NCBI GenBank assembly: GCA_930367215.1
Contig: OV884059.1
Coordinates: 76,541,393-76,605,392, forward strand
Length of the DNA stretch: 64,000 nt
Direction: 5' to 3'
DNA from: Pollenia angustigena
Lineage: Eukaryota > Arthropoda > Insecta > Diptera > Polleniidae
Shown: piece after piece, positions 35,841-46,289 of the stretch
Numbering within the stretch: position 1 is the first letter of the stretch
How the letters are laid out: every line of letters starts with the position of its first letter
The notes under the pieces: model-generated
What the model was told of the DNA's origin: nothing
Database searches by the model: none
Seen by the model: only the letters and a program-made list of their open reading frames with translations
Position numbers and translations under genes: made by a program

Positions 35841-37459
35841 GTAGGGCACAGCGGTATTGAGAAAATTAATTTAAAATTTAATTGAAGGTAAACTGGAACG
35901 TGTAGAAAGTTGCGAAAATGGAACAAAATCCTTTCAATGCGGAATGTATACTTAGGCAAGAAATTTTAAAGATAGTAAAAGAAAATGTCTTCAAATACAA
36001 TAAAAACTTAACTTGACCTTGGTAGTGTTATTATGTTCCCCTTTAGTAAGAATTAATATTCATTAATCTCTATTGCAAAGATTATAAACATAGCTTTATT
36101 TTCTAGCAGATAACTTTTCCCTAAGTTACTATTAAATCATTTCTTAACACACAAATCTTTCGCTTTTTCAACATAAAAATTTTACAAATAACCCTTTTTA
36201 TTGCAGAAGAAGTTTAATCCTCCACTAATTTACTTATTTTCTTTTTTTTTATTTTCCATATTCTTTATTCACTTCAAGTTGAAATCACAGCGAAAATATG
36301 GAAAATCTCGACTAATTCCATCATTTGTTTCATTAATCCTAGACATTATTTGCAACACAAAATAGATGAAGCTTATATTTTTTTTAAGTGCGTATTATTT
36401 CTTCAACATAAATAATATTATTTAAGTATGTCAATTTAATAAGGAAAGCCAAAAGTACAAAAAGAATTATTAGCTGTATTTATTGCCAAACCATTTGTTC
36501 GTCGTCGAACAACTGCTGCACTCTTCGAACACACAGAATTTCATCAGTGCTCCCTTTCTTTGAAATATTGGCATAAGCGGCAACAATGTAAAATTAAATC
36601 CCTTTCCACCACCCTTAAGCGTTTTAATGTACGTTCTTTAGCAAAAGCAAAAGCGTCGAAAAATAAGCGAGACAACGAACGGAAATACTTTTCTGAATTT
36701 TTTAATTTAATTGAATTAAAAATGTTCATTCGTTGCGCTTATGAAGCATTTATAAAGCTTATTGTTTGATGATGATGATGTTAGTTTTTTAATCAATTGT
36801 TTGCGGGCAGAGATATAAAAGAGTAAAATGTAAAATGAAAAAGTAAAATGTTCCGATCAAATATTACCGATATTGAAACATACATATCAGTTGAGGTTTT
36901 TGTACCGGATTCGAAGTCAAAGTACCCACAAAAACTAGCGACTCCGACTTCAAAATTTTTCAGCATAAAGTTTTTTTTTTAATATTTTCCAAAATAAAAA
37001 AATTTAGACGGTCTGCTTTAAAAATTTTTGAGTAGAAAAATAACGACCCGACTACTTTACCTATGTAAATAAATATGAAGAAGTTACACGGTGTCTATTC
37101 AGATATGTCTAACAAACACGTTTGTTTTGTTTGATGGCGATCGGGGTAGAGAAGAAAGAGGGGTTCCCAAACAGACATGAAATGAGTTTTCATGTTTGTT
37201 TATAAGAATTTTCATGTTTTCAATTTGTATGTATATGTATATTAGACTTTTAGACATGAAAACAGACATGTTTGGAAAGACATCGTGAAAAGACAATAGG
37301 TTTTTGGAAGTATGCTCAAAAGAGAATGTCAAAAACAGCATGTCTGAAAAGACTCCGTGTAAACTCCCTCTATATTAAAGCTCAAGGCAGCACGTGTTGA
37401 ATTAAAAATATCGATTTCAAATTTCTGCTGAATCATTCTCTTGCTATAAATAACCACTT
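35841..37459. other. no gene seen
   Basis: Non-coding. A phrase rich in GACTCCGACTT at 36930-36955 recurs as GACTCCGACTCC at 63054-63065 and as its complement at 54779-54790. Confidence 0.45.
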
Positions 37460-39015
37460 AAAAGGTAGCATTGAATGTTGGCCTTCATATTAACATCGAC
37501 AAAACAAAGGTTATACGCATCAACACAACTAATCTCTCTTATCTCAGGGTCAACAACATAGAGCTCGAGGATGTGCAATCGTTTTGCTACTTAGAAAGCA
37601 TAATTTCCTTCACGGGCGGCTCCCGTGAAGATATAGCATATCGCATAAAAAAGGCAAAGCAGTCATTCGGAGCATTTTAAAGAATGTGAAAATCACCACA
37701 AATATCGGGTGACGCACGTTTCGTGTTTTGTTTCACTGTCAAACATTTTAAGTTTGGTCTATAATTTAACCATGAATCGTCTTACAAACGAACAACGCTT
37801 GCAAATTATTGAATTTTATTATAAAAATGCGTGCTCTGTTAAGAAAGTTCATCGCGCGCTTCTTGTGTTCAGCGACGAAGCTCATTTTTGGCTCAATGGG
37901 TACGTTAATAAGCAGAATTGTCAATTTTGGAGTGAAGATCAGCCAGAAGCATTGCAAGGGCTACCAATGCATCCAGAAAATGTCACAGTTTGGTGCGGTT
38001 TATGGGCTGGTGGCATCATTGGACCGTACTTCTTCAAAGATGATGCGAATCGTAACGTAACTGTGAATGGTGAGCGCTACCGTGAGATGATATCCAACTT
38101 TTTTTGCCCAAAATGCAACAGCTTGACTTGCATGACATGTGGTTTAAACAAGGCGGTGCCACATGCCACACAGCATGCTTAACAATGGACTTATTGAGAG
38201 GCGAGTTCGGTGAATATTTTATTTCACTTTCGGGACCGGTCAATTGGCCGCCTAGATCATGCGATTTAACGCCTTTAGACTATTTTTTGTGGGGCTATGT
38301 TAAAGCTCATGTCTATACACGCATGGCCGCTTCAATTGACGCATTGGAAGACAACATTGAAGCATTTATTCGTGTGATACCTGCCGAAACGTTGGGAAGA
38401 GTATTCCCAAATTGGACTAAGCGGATGGACCATTGGAGGCGCAGTCACGGTCAACATTTGCATGAAATAATCTTCAAACATTAAATTATATGGACCATAC
38501 TATCGATTCAAATAAAGATTTAATGCATTTTTCTGAATTTTAGGTGTTTTTTTTTAAACTTTCCTATAGCGCTTAAAAATCACCCATTACATACAGGTAC
38601 TAAGCTGCGTCTTTTCTCCGCAAATGTTCGCTCTACCCTGCTATTTGGATGTGAATTCTTGAACTCTACGGCAAACAACACACAACATCTATAGGTATTC
38701 ATTAACCGTTTCTTGCGGAAGATATTGAGAATTTTTTGGCCGAACGTATTTCCAATAGCGACCTGTGACAAAGAACAGGCGAAACACCAATTCGTATCGA
38801 AATTGCAAAAAGGAGATGGAGCTGGATTGGCTACATCCTAAGAAGACCTCAAGGCAGCAGAAGAAGAGGTAGACCCGCTAACACCTAGAGAAGGCTACTA
38901 AAATCCCAGATAAGCAAAACAGGAAAACCCTGGTCTGAAATAAGACTAATGGCACATGAGAGTTCCGGATGGAAAGATTTCGTTACGGCCCTTTGTTCCG
39001 ACTTGGAGCCATAGG
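37460..39015 (+). pseudogene. RTE-like LINE split by a mariner
   Basis: The C-terminal reverse transcriptase thumb and tail of an RTE-like LINE. 37466-37704 reads GLHINIDKTKVIRIN, CYLESIISFTGG and IAYRIKKAKQSF. 38590-39010 continues with GTKLRLFSANVRSTLLFG, LRKILRIFWPNV, RRWSWIGYILRRPQGS, RRRGRPANT and LCSDLEP before a stop. Removing the DNA element and one TA restores an uninterrupted join (Q-I-H-T-G-T-K-L), so both halves were one copy. Lesions include TAA at 37678-37680, TGA nine bases later where family members have tryptophan, and later frameshifts. The 5' part, with the catalytic YADD, is missing. Confidence 0.85.
37705..38587 (+). pseudogene. DD41D (rosa-like) mariner, internally deleted
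   Basis: An 883-bp Tc1/mariner element with short inverted ends (TCGGGTGA and TCACCCAT) and TA on each side (37703-37704 and 38588-38589). The transposase begins at 37772 with MNRLTNEQRLQIIEF and NACSVKKVHRALL, then jumps to VFSDEAHFWLNGYVNKQN, so roughly 100-150 residues (the rest of the DNA-binding region) are deleted. WCGLWAGGIIGPYFF follows. The second catalytic position reads FKQGGATCHTA, with Gly for Asp. The third Asp is in LTPLDYFLWGYVKAH, 41 residues on, hence DD41D. A frameshift near 38100 separates the halves. The tail runs to 38484. Dead on three counts. Confidence 0.9.
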
Positions 39016-39179
39016 AATCAATATATATAAAGATACTGCTTAAAAAAGAGTTTAAACACATTATATGATATTCACGCTATTGTGGATAAAGCAGCACCAT
39101 CAAAACAGTAATAAAAATTAATGTTTGAGCAATTCTTAAAAGTTGAAAGGCAAATAATTATTATAAGTACATGTTTTAA

Positions 39180-39450
39180 TGTCGTATTAGGAGCATTTCT
39201 TTATTACAAATTTCGTCCTGATAGAAATGTCCGCCCGTCCGACTAGCTGGCTTTCCAAAGTTAACCTTGAGCGCAATGCACAGGCTGAGGTTTTGGAGAT
39301 AGCTAGATAAAATTTTGTGTATATGTTCTAATTGTCGTAATATTCCAGGCATAGAAGTCCCTATACAAGCTCCTTTCCGGTATAGATTCTTTACACCTAT
39401 AAGCCATCTTATTATGTTGGCATTAAAATTGAAATTGGTCCAAACTACTT
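39180..39450 (+). repeat. dispersed repeat, relative of 33341-33995
   Basis: GTCCGCCCGTCCGACTAGCTGG, CTCCTTTCCGGTATAGATTC and AGCCATCTTATTATGTTGGC match the earlier copy in order. This copy has no MITE at the equivalent point. Confidence 0.5.
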
Positions 39451-40287
39451 ATTGTGAGTCAATAACCATTCACGCGCACAGCTCTAATTTTAACATTCCG
39501 TTCCTTCTATCCTCTTTTCCAACATTTAGACACAAACAATTCATTATTTTCGTTGTTTTTATAAAACGCAACCGAATGGTTTTATTTTTATGGTGCTTTG
39601 ATTTTTTACAGACTTGACTGATTTTGTTGTTCTTGTATAAATTTTGACAGTTTACTAAAAAAAGGAATAAAGTTGTTCATCGTTGGTGTTATTTTTTCTT
39701 TTTTTTTTTTCTTTGCGAAAAATTCTTGATTAAAGTTTGTTTGTCTGTTGGTGTGTTGATCAGTCGGTTGTTTAGCTAAAGTTTTTTAAAGTTCTACTGC
39801 TTTTTTCTAATGAAAGGATATGTACGAAATTTTCTACACACAATTGCAACCCTTAAAAATTTGTTAAATTGTTAGAAACCAAGTGAAAGTGTTATTATAA
39901 ATTTTTATGCTGGGTGCTACGGAATACCAACAAATTGTAAATGGAAGAAAAATAATGAAAATAAAAACGAAGAAAAATGAAAAAAAGGAAACGGAAATCT
40001 AAAGTTAAATGAGTTCATTAACAGGAGAGGGAGAAAAAGATTGTCCAAAAACTTTTGACGCATTTTTTGTGGTCTTATGAACAAGAAAATTAAAATATTT
40101 TTCATTTAAACACTAATAAAAGTAATTTTTTTTTGTACGTTGGTGTATTAAACGCAAAAGAAAACGTTTATGATTTATTAATATTTTTACTGGTTGTTGT
40201 GAGAAATACCAATTAAAATATTTTCAAAATAATGTAACTTTTTCTAGATTTCATAAGGCATTAAAAAATTAACCAATTTTTTAATAA
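39451..40287. other. no gene seen
   Basis: Non-coding, T-rich then A-rich. No feature recognised. Confidence 0.45.
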
Positions 40288-40289
40288 TA

Positions 40290-40818
40290 CAGTAGAATCC
40301 CGATAATTCGTAATCGCAAGGGACCGGCCATTTCTTACGAATTATAGGGGTTTTCGATTTAGCGGGGTTTCGATTTAACGGGGTTAATATAAAATAAATA
40401 CGAATTAACGGGGTTTTTCAATTTATTTACTAAAACAATAAAAAAACATAAAAGACAATTGTTAAAAATAAAATATAGAAAAATTATATATCAAAAATTT
40501 TCATGTAAAAAACTGATCTTAAGAAAATAAACACACACACACACAAGCAAAAGAAAATACCCACGCAAAAAAAATAGCGGTAAACAAAAAATCATTCTTT
40601 CCATGTTTCTGTTGTTTTTATTACGAAGTTTTAGCAAACAATTACCATTTAAAAGAGGTAAAGACGATTTTATTTGAAAAACAAATTACGAATTATCGAG
40701 GGGACCAAAATGTATGGAAATTTTACGAATTAACGAGATTTTTTCAAGGGACCGACAGTTTATTACGAATTATCGGGAATTACGATTTATCGGGGTACGA
40801 ATTATCGGGATTTGACTG
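40290..40818. mobile_element. pogo/Tigger-type MITE, 529 bp
   Basis: The ends CAGTAGAATCCCGATAATTC and GAATTATCGGGATTTGACTG are inverted copies with TA on both sides (40288-40289 and 40819-40820). A CAGT start and TA target are the pogo/Tigger signature. Subterminal regions carry repeated TTACGAATTA and CGGGGTT motifs in both orientations. No coding. Confidence 0.8.
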
Positions 40819-41078
40819 TATAATATAAAACCTTTAATAAATTGTAAAGTTGCATTCAAACTAATCTCACGCTTCTTTGAACACCATGTGCAATAGTGTG
40901 TCCAAAAAAATTATTTTCATGGGGGCTCAACCATAATTTAAAAACTTATTAAAATCTTTTTGGGATTTTTTTTAGATTTCTCGGAAGAGGTTTAGAGCTC
41001 TTTTCCGTCTTTTTTTTTGAGTTTTCTTTATAACTTTGTTAATAATTTTATTCTAATTTCTTCGACCTTTTTTTAAAT

Positions 41079-41265
41079 ATTATTTTTCTTTATTAATAAG
41101 GTCACTTTTATTTCAAATATGTAGTTCGTTTATTTTTTATATCGTTATTTCGATTTCCTTTGGAAGAAGATTTCCAAAGGAAATCGATATATCGATATAA
41201 AAAATAAACGAACTATTTGAAATAAAAGTAACCTTAATCAAGTATAAATAAAGAAAAATAATCTT
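41079..41265. repeat. long foldback, ~85-bp arms
   Basis: Arms at about 41079-41164 and 41171-41265 pair through TTCGTTTATTTTTTATATCG, TTTCGATTTCCTTTGGAA and TTACTTTTATTTCAAATA with a loop of under ten bases and small indels. It carries no target duplication that I can see. Confidence 0.8.
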
Positions 41266-41947
41266 CATAACTTTGTTAAGAAACACGATTTTCATAAATT
41301 TTGAGGAAACAATTTAAAGGAAAATTTTTCAAGCTTGAGTTTTGTGTGCAAAAACCGTAAGTTTTGCAATAAATTTGGTAATTTTTGTAACTAACGCTTT
41401 ATAACTTTTAAATTTTCTATGAAAATGAAAAAAACTTACGATGCGATTTGAAGGATAAATTGATTCTAAATAAAATAAAAACAGCACTGTTCAAATTTGC
41501 TCTTACCGTTCCTACACAGAAAAAGTTATTGCCGAACTATTTTCAAACAAACGCTTTTTTGAACATTTTTTTAATTTCTACAAATTTTTTTACTGATTCA
41601 GTTAATATTTTTGTATGATTTTTATTTAACCAACAAAAATGTTGACAACTATTCAAAAATATAATATACTCGTTATTGGTTTCAAGTTTTCATAATTTTG
41701 TATGAAATATTTAACGCTCCTTAATGTTGTCGTTTTTTTTTTTGCATTTTTTTATTGATCGTAAGCAACACTTCTTTATGTGAAATATAAGAACTACAAC
41801 AAAAAACATATACATACCGTCTATTTTTCGACACTTTAAAAAGTACAACAATAAGAAAGATGATAAAAAAGCCTGACGAGGTTTGTAGTAAAAAAACAAC
41901 AGCAGGTAAAAAAACGTTTCACTCTTTTTACCAGTAAACACACACAA
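41266..41947. other. no gene seen
   Basis: Non-coding. The 78-codon minus frame at 41711-41947 is low complexity. Confidence 0.45.
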
Positions 41948-42757
41948 GCTGCTAGAAAGCTACCTAGTCGGCCGAAAGTTTATTACATATTAAAGAAGGT
42001 GATTATTTAAGGTCTCCGCAGCAAATTGACGCTGGAGTCCCTCAGGGAAGCATCCTGGGCCCACTTTTATGCTTAATATATACTTCGGATATGCCAACAA
42101 ACAACTACACCCAAACTTCAACATTTGCTGATGATACAGCTTTTCTAAGCGTGCACGAAAACAGTCAAGAAGCATCTCGATATCTACAGGATCATATATT
42201 TCAACTCGAACTATGGTTAAAGCAATGGAGGATAAAGGTAAATGAGCAAAAATGCGTGCATATAACATTCACGTTGAGTCGGGAATCATGCCCCCCTATT
42301 AAAATCAATAATCAAATAATACCTCAAAATTCGCATGTAAAATACCTCGGTATTCATCTAGATCGCCGTTTAACGTGGAAAAGCCATATAGAGGCAAAAT
42401 TAACTCAAATGAAACTAAAAGCCATCCAAATTCATTGGCTTATTGGAAGAAACTCTGTCCTTAGTCTCGACTGCAAACTTCTTCTTTACAACTCCATCTT
42501 TAAGCCAATCTGGTGCTATGGTATTCAGTTATGGGGCACTGCCTCGGCCTCTAATATCGAAAAAATTCAAAGGCGCCAAATTAAACTACTGCGAATAATC
42601 ACAGTTGCCCCTTGGTATGTTAAAAACTCAAATATTCACAAGGATCTCAATGTTCCATTAGTTAAAACTATGATTACGAAATATGCAGTAAAATACTTAA
42701 AAAGGCTCGAATTTCACCCGAACCCAATAGCACGAAATATTTTTTTTTAAGCAACAG
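41948..42757 (+). pseudogene. jockey-clade LINE, 5'-truncated
   Basis: The C-terminal part of a jockey-type reverse transcriptase. After LLESYLVGRKFITY a frameshift (about 42000-42010) leads to IDAGVPQGSILGPLL, then FADDTAFLS (the FADD form of the catalytic motif), CPPIKINNQIIPQ, VKYLGIHLDRRLTWKSHIE, LLYNSIFKPIWCYGIQLWG and APWYVKNSNIHKDLNVP. These are close to jockey, Juan and BS of flies. The frame from 42091 is open to 42750, ending HPNPIARNIFF in a nine-T run. A one-base slip there would extend it about 20 residues, so the stop may be secondary. Relatively young among the LINEs here. No clear poly(A) tail. Confidence 0.9.
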
Positions 42758-43805
42758 AAACAACAACATTATAAGAAACAAAATAAATGTTTGGTTGGTT
42801 TCATAGTTGGTAAAAAAAAACGAAATCCCGTATTCAATTTTTTCAAAGTGTTTGGTTAAATACATCAACTACAAAAATAGAATCATGACGAAAAACATAT
42901 CGAGTCGGTCTGCCGCCGTTTTTGGTTACATCTCTTCTTCTTTAACAAAGGAAAGGATACAGCAACAGTGAGTGATGAAAAAAAACTTTGTGTGTATAAA
43001 TAAAAAACTTCGTTCAAAAATTATTCCAACAAAAAAATGTATCTCAAAGGTAGCCGGACGGCCGCTCTGCTCTGCTTCATCTTCTCCAACAGTGCTTGCT
43101 TGTGAAAAACTTTTTTGTTTGATTTTTTGCAAGGAGGCTACGAAAAAAATATTTTATTTCACTTTGCTCAAAAACGGTTCCGTGTATTGAATTAGATAAA
43201 AAAAAAGAGATTCCGTAATAAAATTACCATTAAGGAAGTCTATATTTTTTTTTACCTGCGCAACCGTTTTAGTAACATATTTTTTTTTTTTTTTTGCAAA
43301 AATGAATAATTTTTTATCAAAAGTTCGAAATGTTTGTTATATAAAAAATCTTTTAAGAAGATAAATTGAAAAATTTTCCGTGCAGCGCGAATGATGCTTC
43401 TAGACCCTATCTTCATCCCTTAAGGTGCCTTCATTACAAAATTTTTAATACAGACCAAAAATATTTTAAGGAAAAAGTCTCACAACTTGCATGGAGCCGT
43501 CCCCTGGTGTGACGATTTAAATTAATTTATTATAACCTTAATTAACTCCAACTGAAGGAAAATCACTGCTACCTATGGATTTTCCGACCTAGCTCAGGAC
43601 AATAAGAACACCATATTTTCCTCAATCAGACTTAAAATCGCACTCATTAATTTAAAATAGGTAGCTGACATAAATATTAACCGCTTTCGAAAATAAAAAA
43701 AAAAAACACTAAGACAAAATTTGAATAAAGTCATAAAAAGAATTAGGTGTCAATTTTTTTTTTTTTTTGTCTTTTTTGTTCATTTTAACATTTGTTTATG
43801 TATTT
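42758..43805. other. no gene seen
   Basis: A G+C-richer patch (42895-43120) lies in low-complexity sequence; its 72-codon frame has no recognisable motif. A phrase at 43385-43500 resembles the repeat at 35598-35720. Confidence 0.4.
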
Positions 43806-43809
43806 AAGG

Positions 43810-44600
43810 TAGGGTTTCTAATTTCCCGGACTTGTTCTATTCCCGGGAAACGAAACAAAAAAATCTTATTCCCGGGAATCCCGGGATTTTTTTAATAAAA
43901 TAATGATTTCATTAAATGAGTTCAAGCCAAAAGTTTTTACTTTTTTAAAAGAATATACACATATACAACAGTCTAAAAAATTTAGCTTTATTAATTCCAC
44001 AGAAAACCAAAACAAAAATTGTAACATTCATATGAAAGACTTACACACAACCTATTAGCAGATCAGCAATATCTACAGCTACTTGAAATTTGGAAGAGTT
44101 TCAGTGAAAAACTGCGGAGTTAAATAAGTACTATTTAACGGTATTCGTCAATACGAAGAAGAAAGTGTATCTAGGGTAAATAGCAACTTGGCAAAATAAA
44201 TTTTCTTTTAATCTTAGTTTTATTAAAGCATTTAAAAGCTCATCAGAGATTCTATTTCTAATCCTTGTTGACATGTATATTCCCCGCTACCGAAAACGTG
44301 CTCTCGCTTTCTACAGACGTTGGTTTTATAGTAAGAAGCGCATCATGCAAAGATTATTAATTTGTTGGCCTGTTACCCGTGACTTCATAGACGTCCAATT
44401 TTTTTTTAAAGATTTTTTTCAGGCTTTTGTATTTTCTTTACAATTAATTTTTTAGAATTTGTAGATGGTTCTGGTGATGTTGATGGTGTATCGTGTACAT
44501 TTTTATTTTCTACCTCAAGAAGCTTTTTAGATACTCGAATGTTCGATATTAAGTTATCGCAATTTATGGTAACGCCTAAAAGTATGCCTTAGTTTATGAT
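43810..44600 (-). pseudogene. hAT transposon 3' remnant
   Basis: The minus strand at 44345-44262 reads LLTIKPTSVESESTFSVAG, the dimerisation motif near the C-terminus of hAT transposases. After stops and a frameshift it continues with RNRISDELLNALIKLR (44258-44205), the usual following helix. At 43810 the sequence starts TAGGGTTTCTAATTTCCCGG, fitting a hAT end, with dense CCCGGGAAT-type motifs just inside. No matching 5' end was found. Catalytic residues further upstream are not recognisable. A truncated, dead copy. Confidence 0.7.
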
Positions 44601-44639
44601 GCCTAATAACTAAATTAATTCAGCCATATAGATAGTAAC

Positions 44640-44850
44640 TATAAATGAGTAAGTAGCTTTTATGAGGCGAACTTTCTAGAGCCATCTATACGTCACTTGG
44701 AGCGGCTAGCATTATGAGATCATTCTAAGTTCAGACTTTGTCAAAAACGTGTCCCGCTAAGATTGGTTGTGAATAAAAGCTATTAATTACTCTTGTTAAA
44801 GTGACTAAGTACTAAATAAAGTTCTGTATATTAAAAAACAGTGTTTAAAG
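44640..44850 (+). repeat. possible LTR-like fragment
   Basis: A G+C-richer block with two polyadenylation-like words (AATAAAAGC at 44772, AAATAAAGTTCTG at 44815) resembles an LTR R region. No matching partner, primer-binding site or TG..CA border was found, so this is weak. Confidence 0.2.
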
Positions 44851-44977
44851 TGTTGTGATTATTTTGTTTTATTAAAAGTGCAATAAAGAACTCGAAACGG
44901 TTTATTATAAAGGAAATAAACCAAAACTTTATTGAAAGGCAGTAACGTAACAATTACATGAAAAAGATAAAATTCTG

Positions 44978-46055
44978 CACGCAGAGAAAAAATATGGTTG
45001 GGCATGGTTACGGTAACAACACTATGTTTAATGCAACAATATATTGTTGTCGTACACAAATATTTGTTATTGTTATTTAATATAAACAATATTATAGTTA
45101 CTGTAAACATATCAATGTTTATCGCAATTATAAATTTGAGTATTGTTGACCGAAAAATAATTATTTTTCTAACAACTCAATAACGATAACTTTCTAAACA
45201 TATTATATCACTCACAACCATATCATGATATTTAATAGCCATAGCATGATAACTTTCTATGCATTTATCATATGTTATGTTAAAGATGCAAGCAAACTAT
45301 TTTTACTCTAATAATATTATGTTTGCGCCATTTGTAAAATAATTTTAAATCAGTTGTGTCGTTTATTTTATATGTGAGCGGTTAAACAATTTAAAGATAA
45401 ATTCCCATAAAAAAAATAAGTTTAAAGAAATTAAAAACATTAAAATATTTGCGGAGTTCATTCAGTTTCAGTGATGTAATAGTGCAAATCCAAAAATTCG
45501 TAGTTTGTTTTGTAAAATCCAACAACAAAACGCGCAGAGATTTCGTTATATTTTATAAAAATGCTACGATATTTCTGTGGTTTTCATGGGTAACCGCGTA
45601 CGTCTTAAAACAAATGTTTCTGGAAAGCCGAAAAACAATTCAAGATCAAATGGGCTAAGTATTGCACTTTTTTAACTTTGTCATTACGTTAAAAAATCGA
45701 AATTGATCCATCTTTTTTCAACAAAATGTAAAGAGCATTTAAAATTAGGCAGTATGGCATCAACAAATCAAAATCGGAAAAATGGACATACGCGGTTGCC
45801 CATGAAATCACAGATTTCGCATTTGCTCTTTTGCAAACATGACAACATGACCATAATTTGATTACTTCTTAACTTAGTATGATTAACAGAATAATAATAT
45901 GATTAAGGGAAAAATATTATGATGTCATATGACGAGTATATTTAGTCATAATATGATTCAATAATAATCTTAATATGGTGACTACAATCATGAATCTTAT
46001 CATAATATGTTGCTCTAAGAATATGTTTACCACAACCATGTTTTTTCTTTGCGTG
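44978..46055. mobile_element. 1.1-kb TIR element, CACGCAGAG ends
   Basis: The left CACGCAGAGAAAAAATATGG and right counterpart (CATGTTTTTTCTTTGCGTG) are imperfect inverted copies. Subterminal regions hold repeated GTTACTGTAAAC, CATAATATGA and ATCATGATA-like motifs. An internal inverted repeat (45571-45605 and 45784-45820) contains CATGGGTAACCGCGTACGTC. No transposase is visible and the target duplication is unclear, so the superfamily is open. Confidence 0.6.
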
Positions 46056-46134
46056 TGATCTCTTAGCCAATTAAATTTTAATGCAGATTTTTTATCATCA
46101 ATGAATATATTTTTCTTTTAAGAAGAGTAATAAG

Positions 46135-46285
46135 GGCCGTTTTCACAACTTAACAATTGCTAAAAGTGGTCTTTAACCGGCCCTATAAAAAGCGTTCCAT
46201 TACTTTAACTTAACTTTAACCTAAAGAGAGCGATAAATTAAATTAAGGCTCATCCTACCTGGTAGGTTAAAGTAAAGTTGGAATA
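46135..46285. repeat. stem-loops at GGGCCGTTTT
   Basis: AGGGCCGTTTTCACAACTT ... CTTTAACCGGCCCT (46134-46192) and TTTAACTTAACTTTAACCTA ... TAGGTTAAAGTAAAG (46203-46277) form two adjacent imperfect hairpins. Possibly a decayed MITE. Confidence 0.45.
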
Positions 46286-46289
46286 TTAA

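Noticed and set aside
42895..43190. G+C-richer patch as a host exon or promoter
   Set aside because: The 72-codon frame has no known motif and no splice signals fit convincingly.
44640..44850. Solo LTR
   Set aside because: Only polyadenylation-like words support it. No TG..CA borders or target duplication, so it is listed only as a weak repeat.
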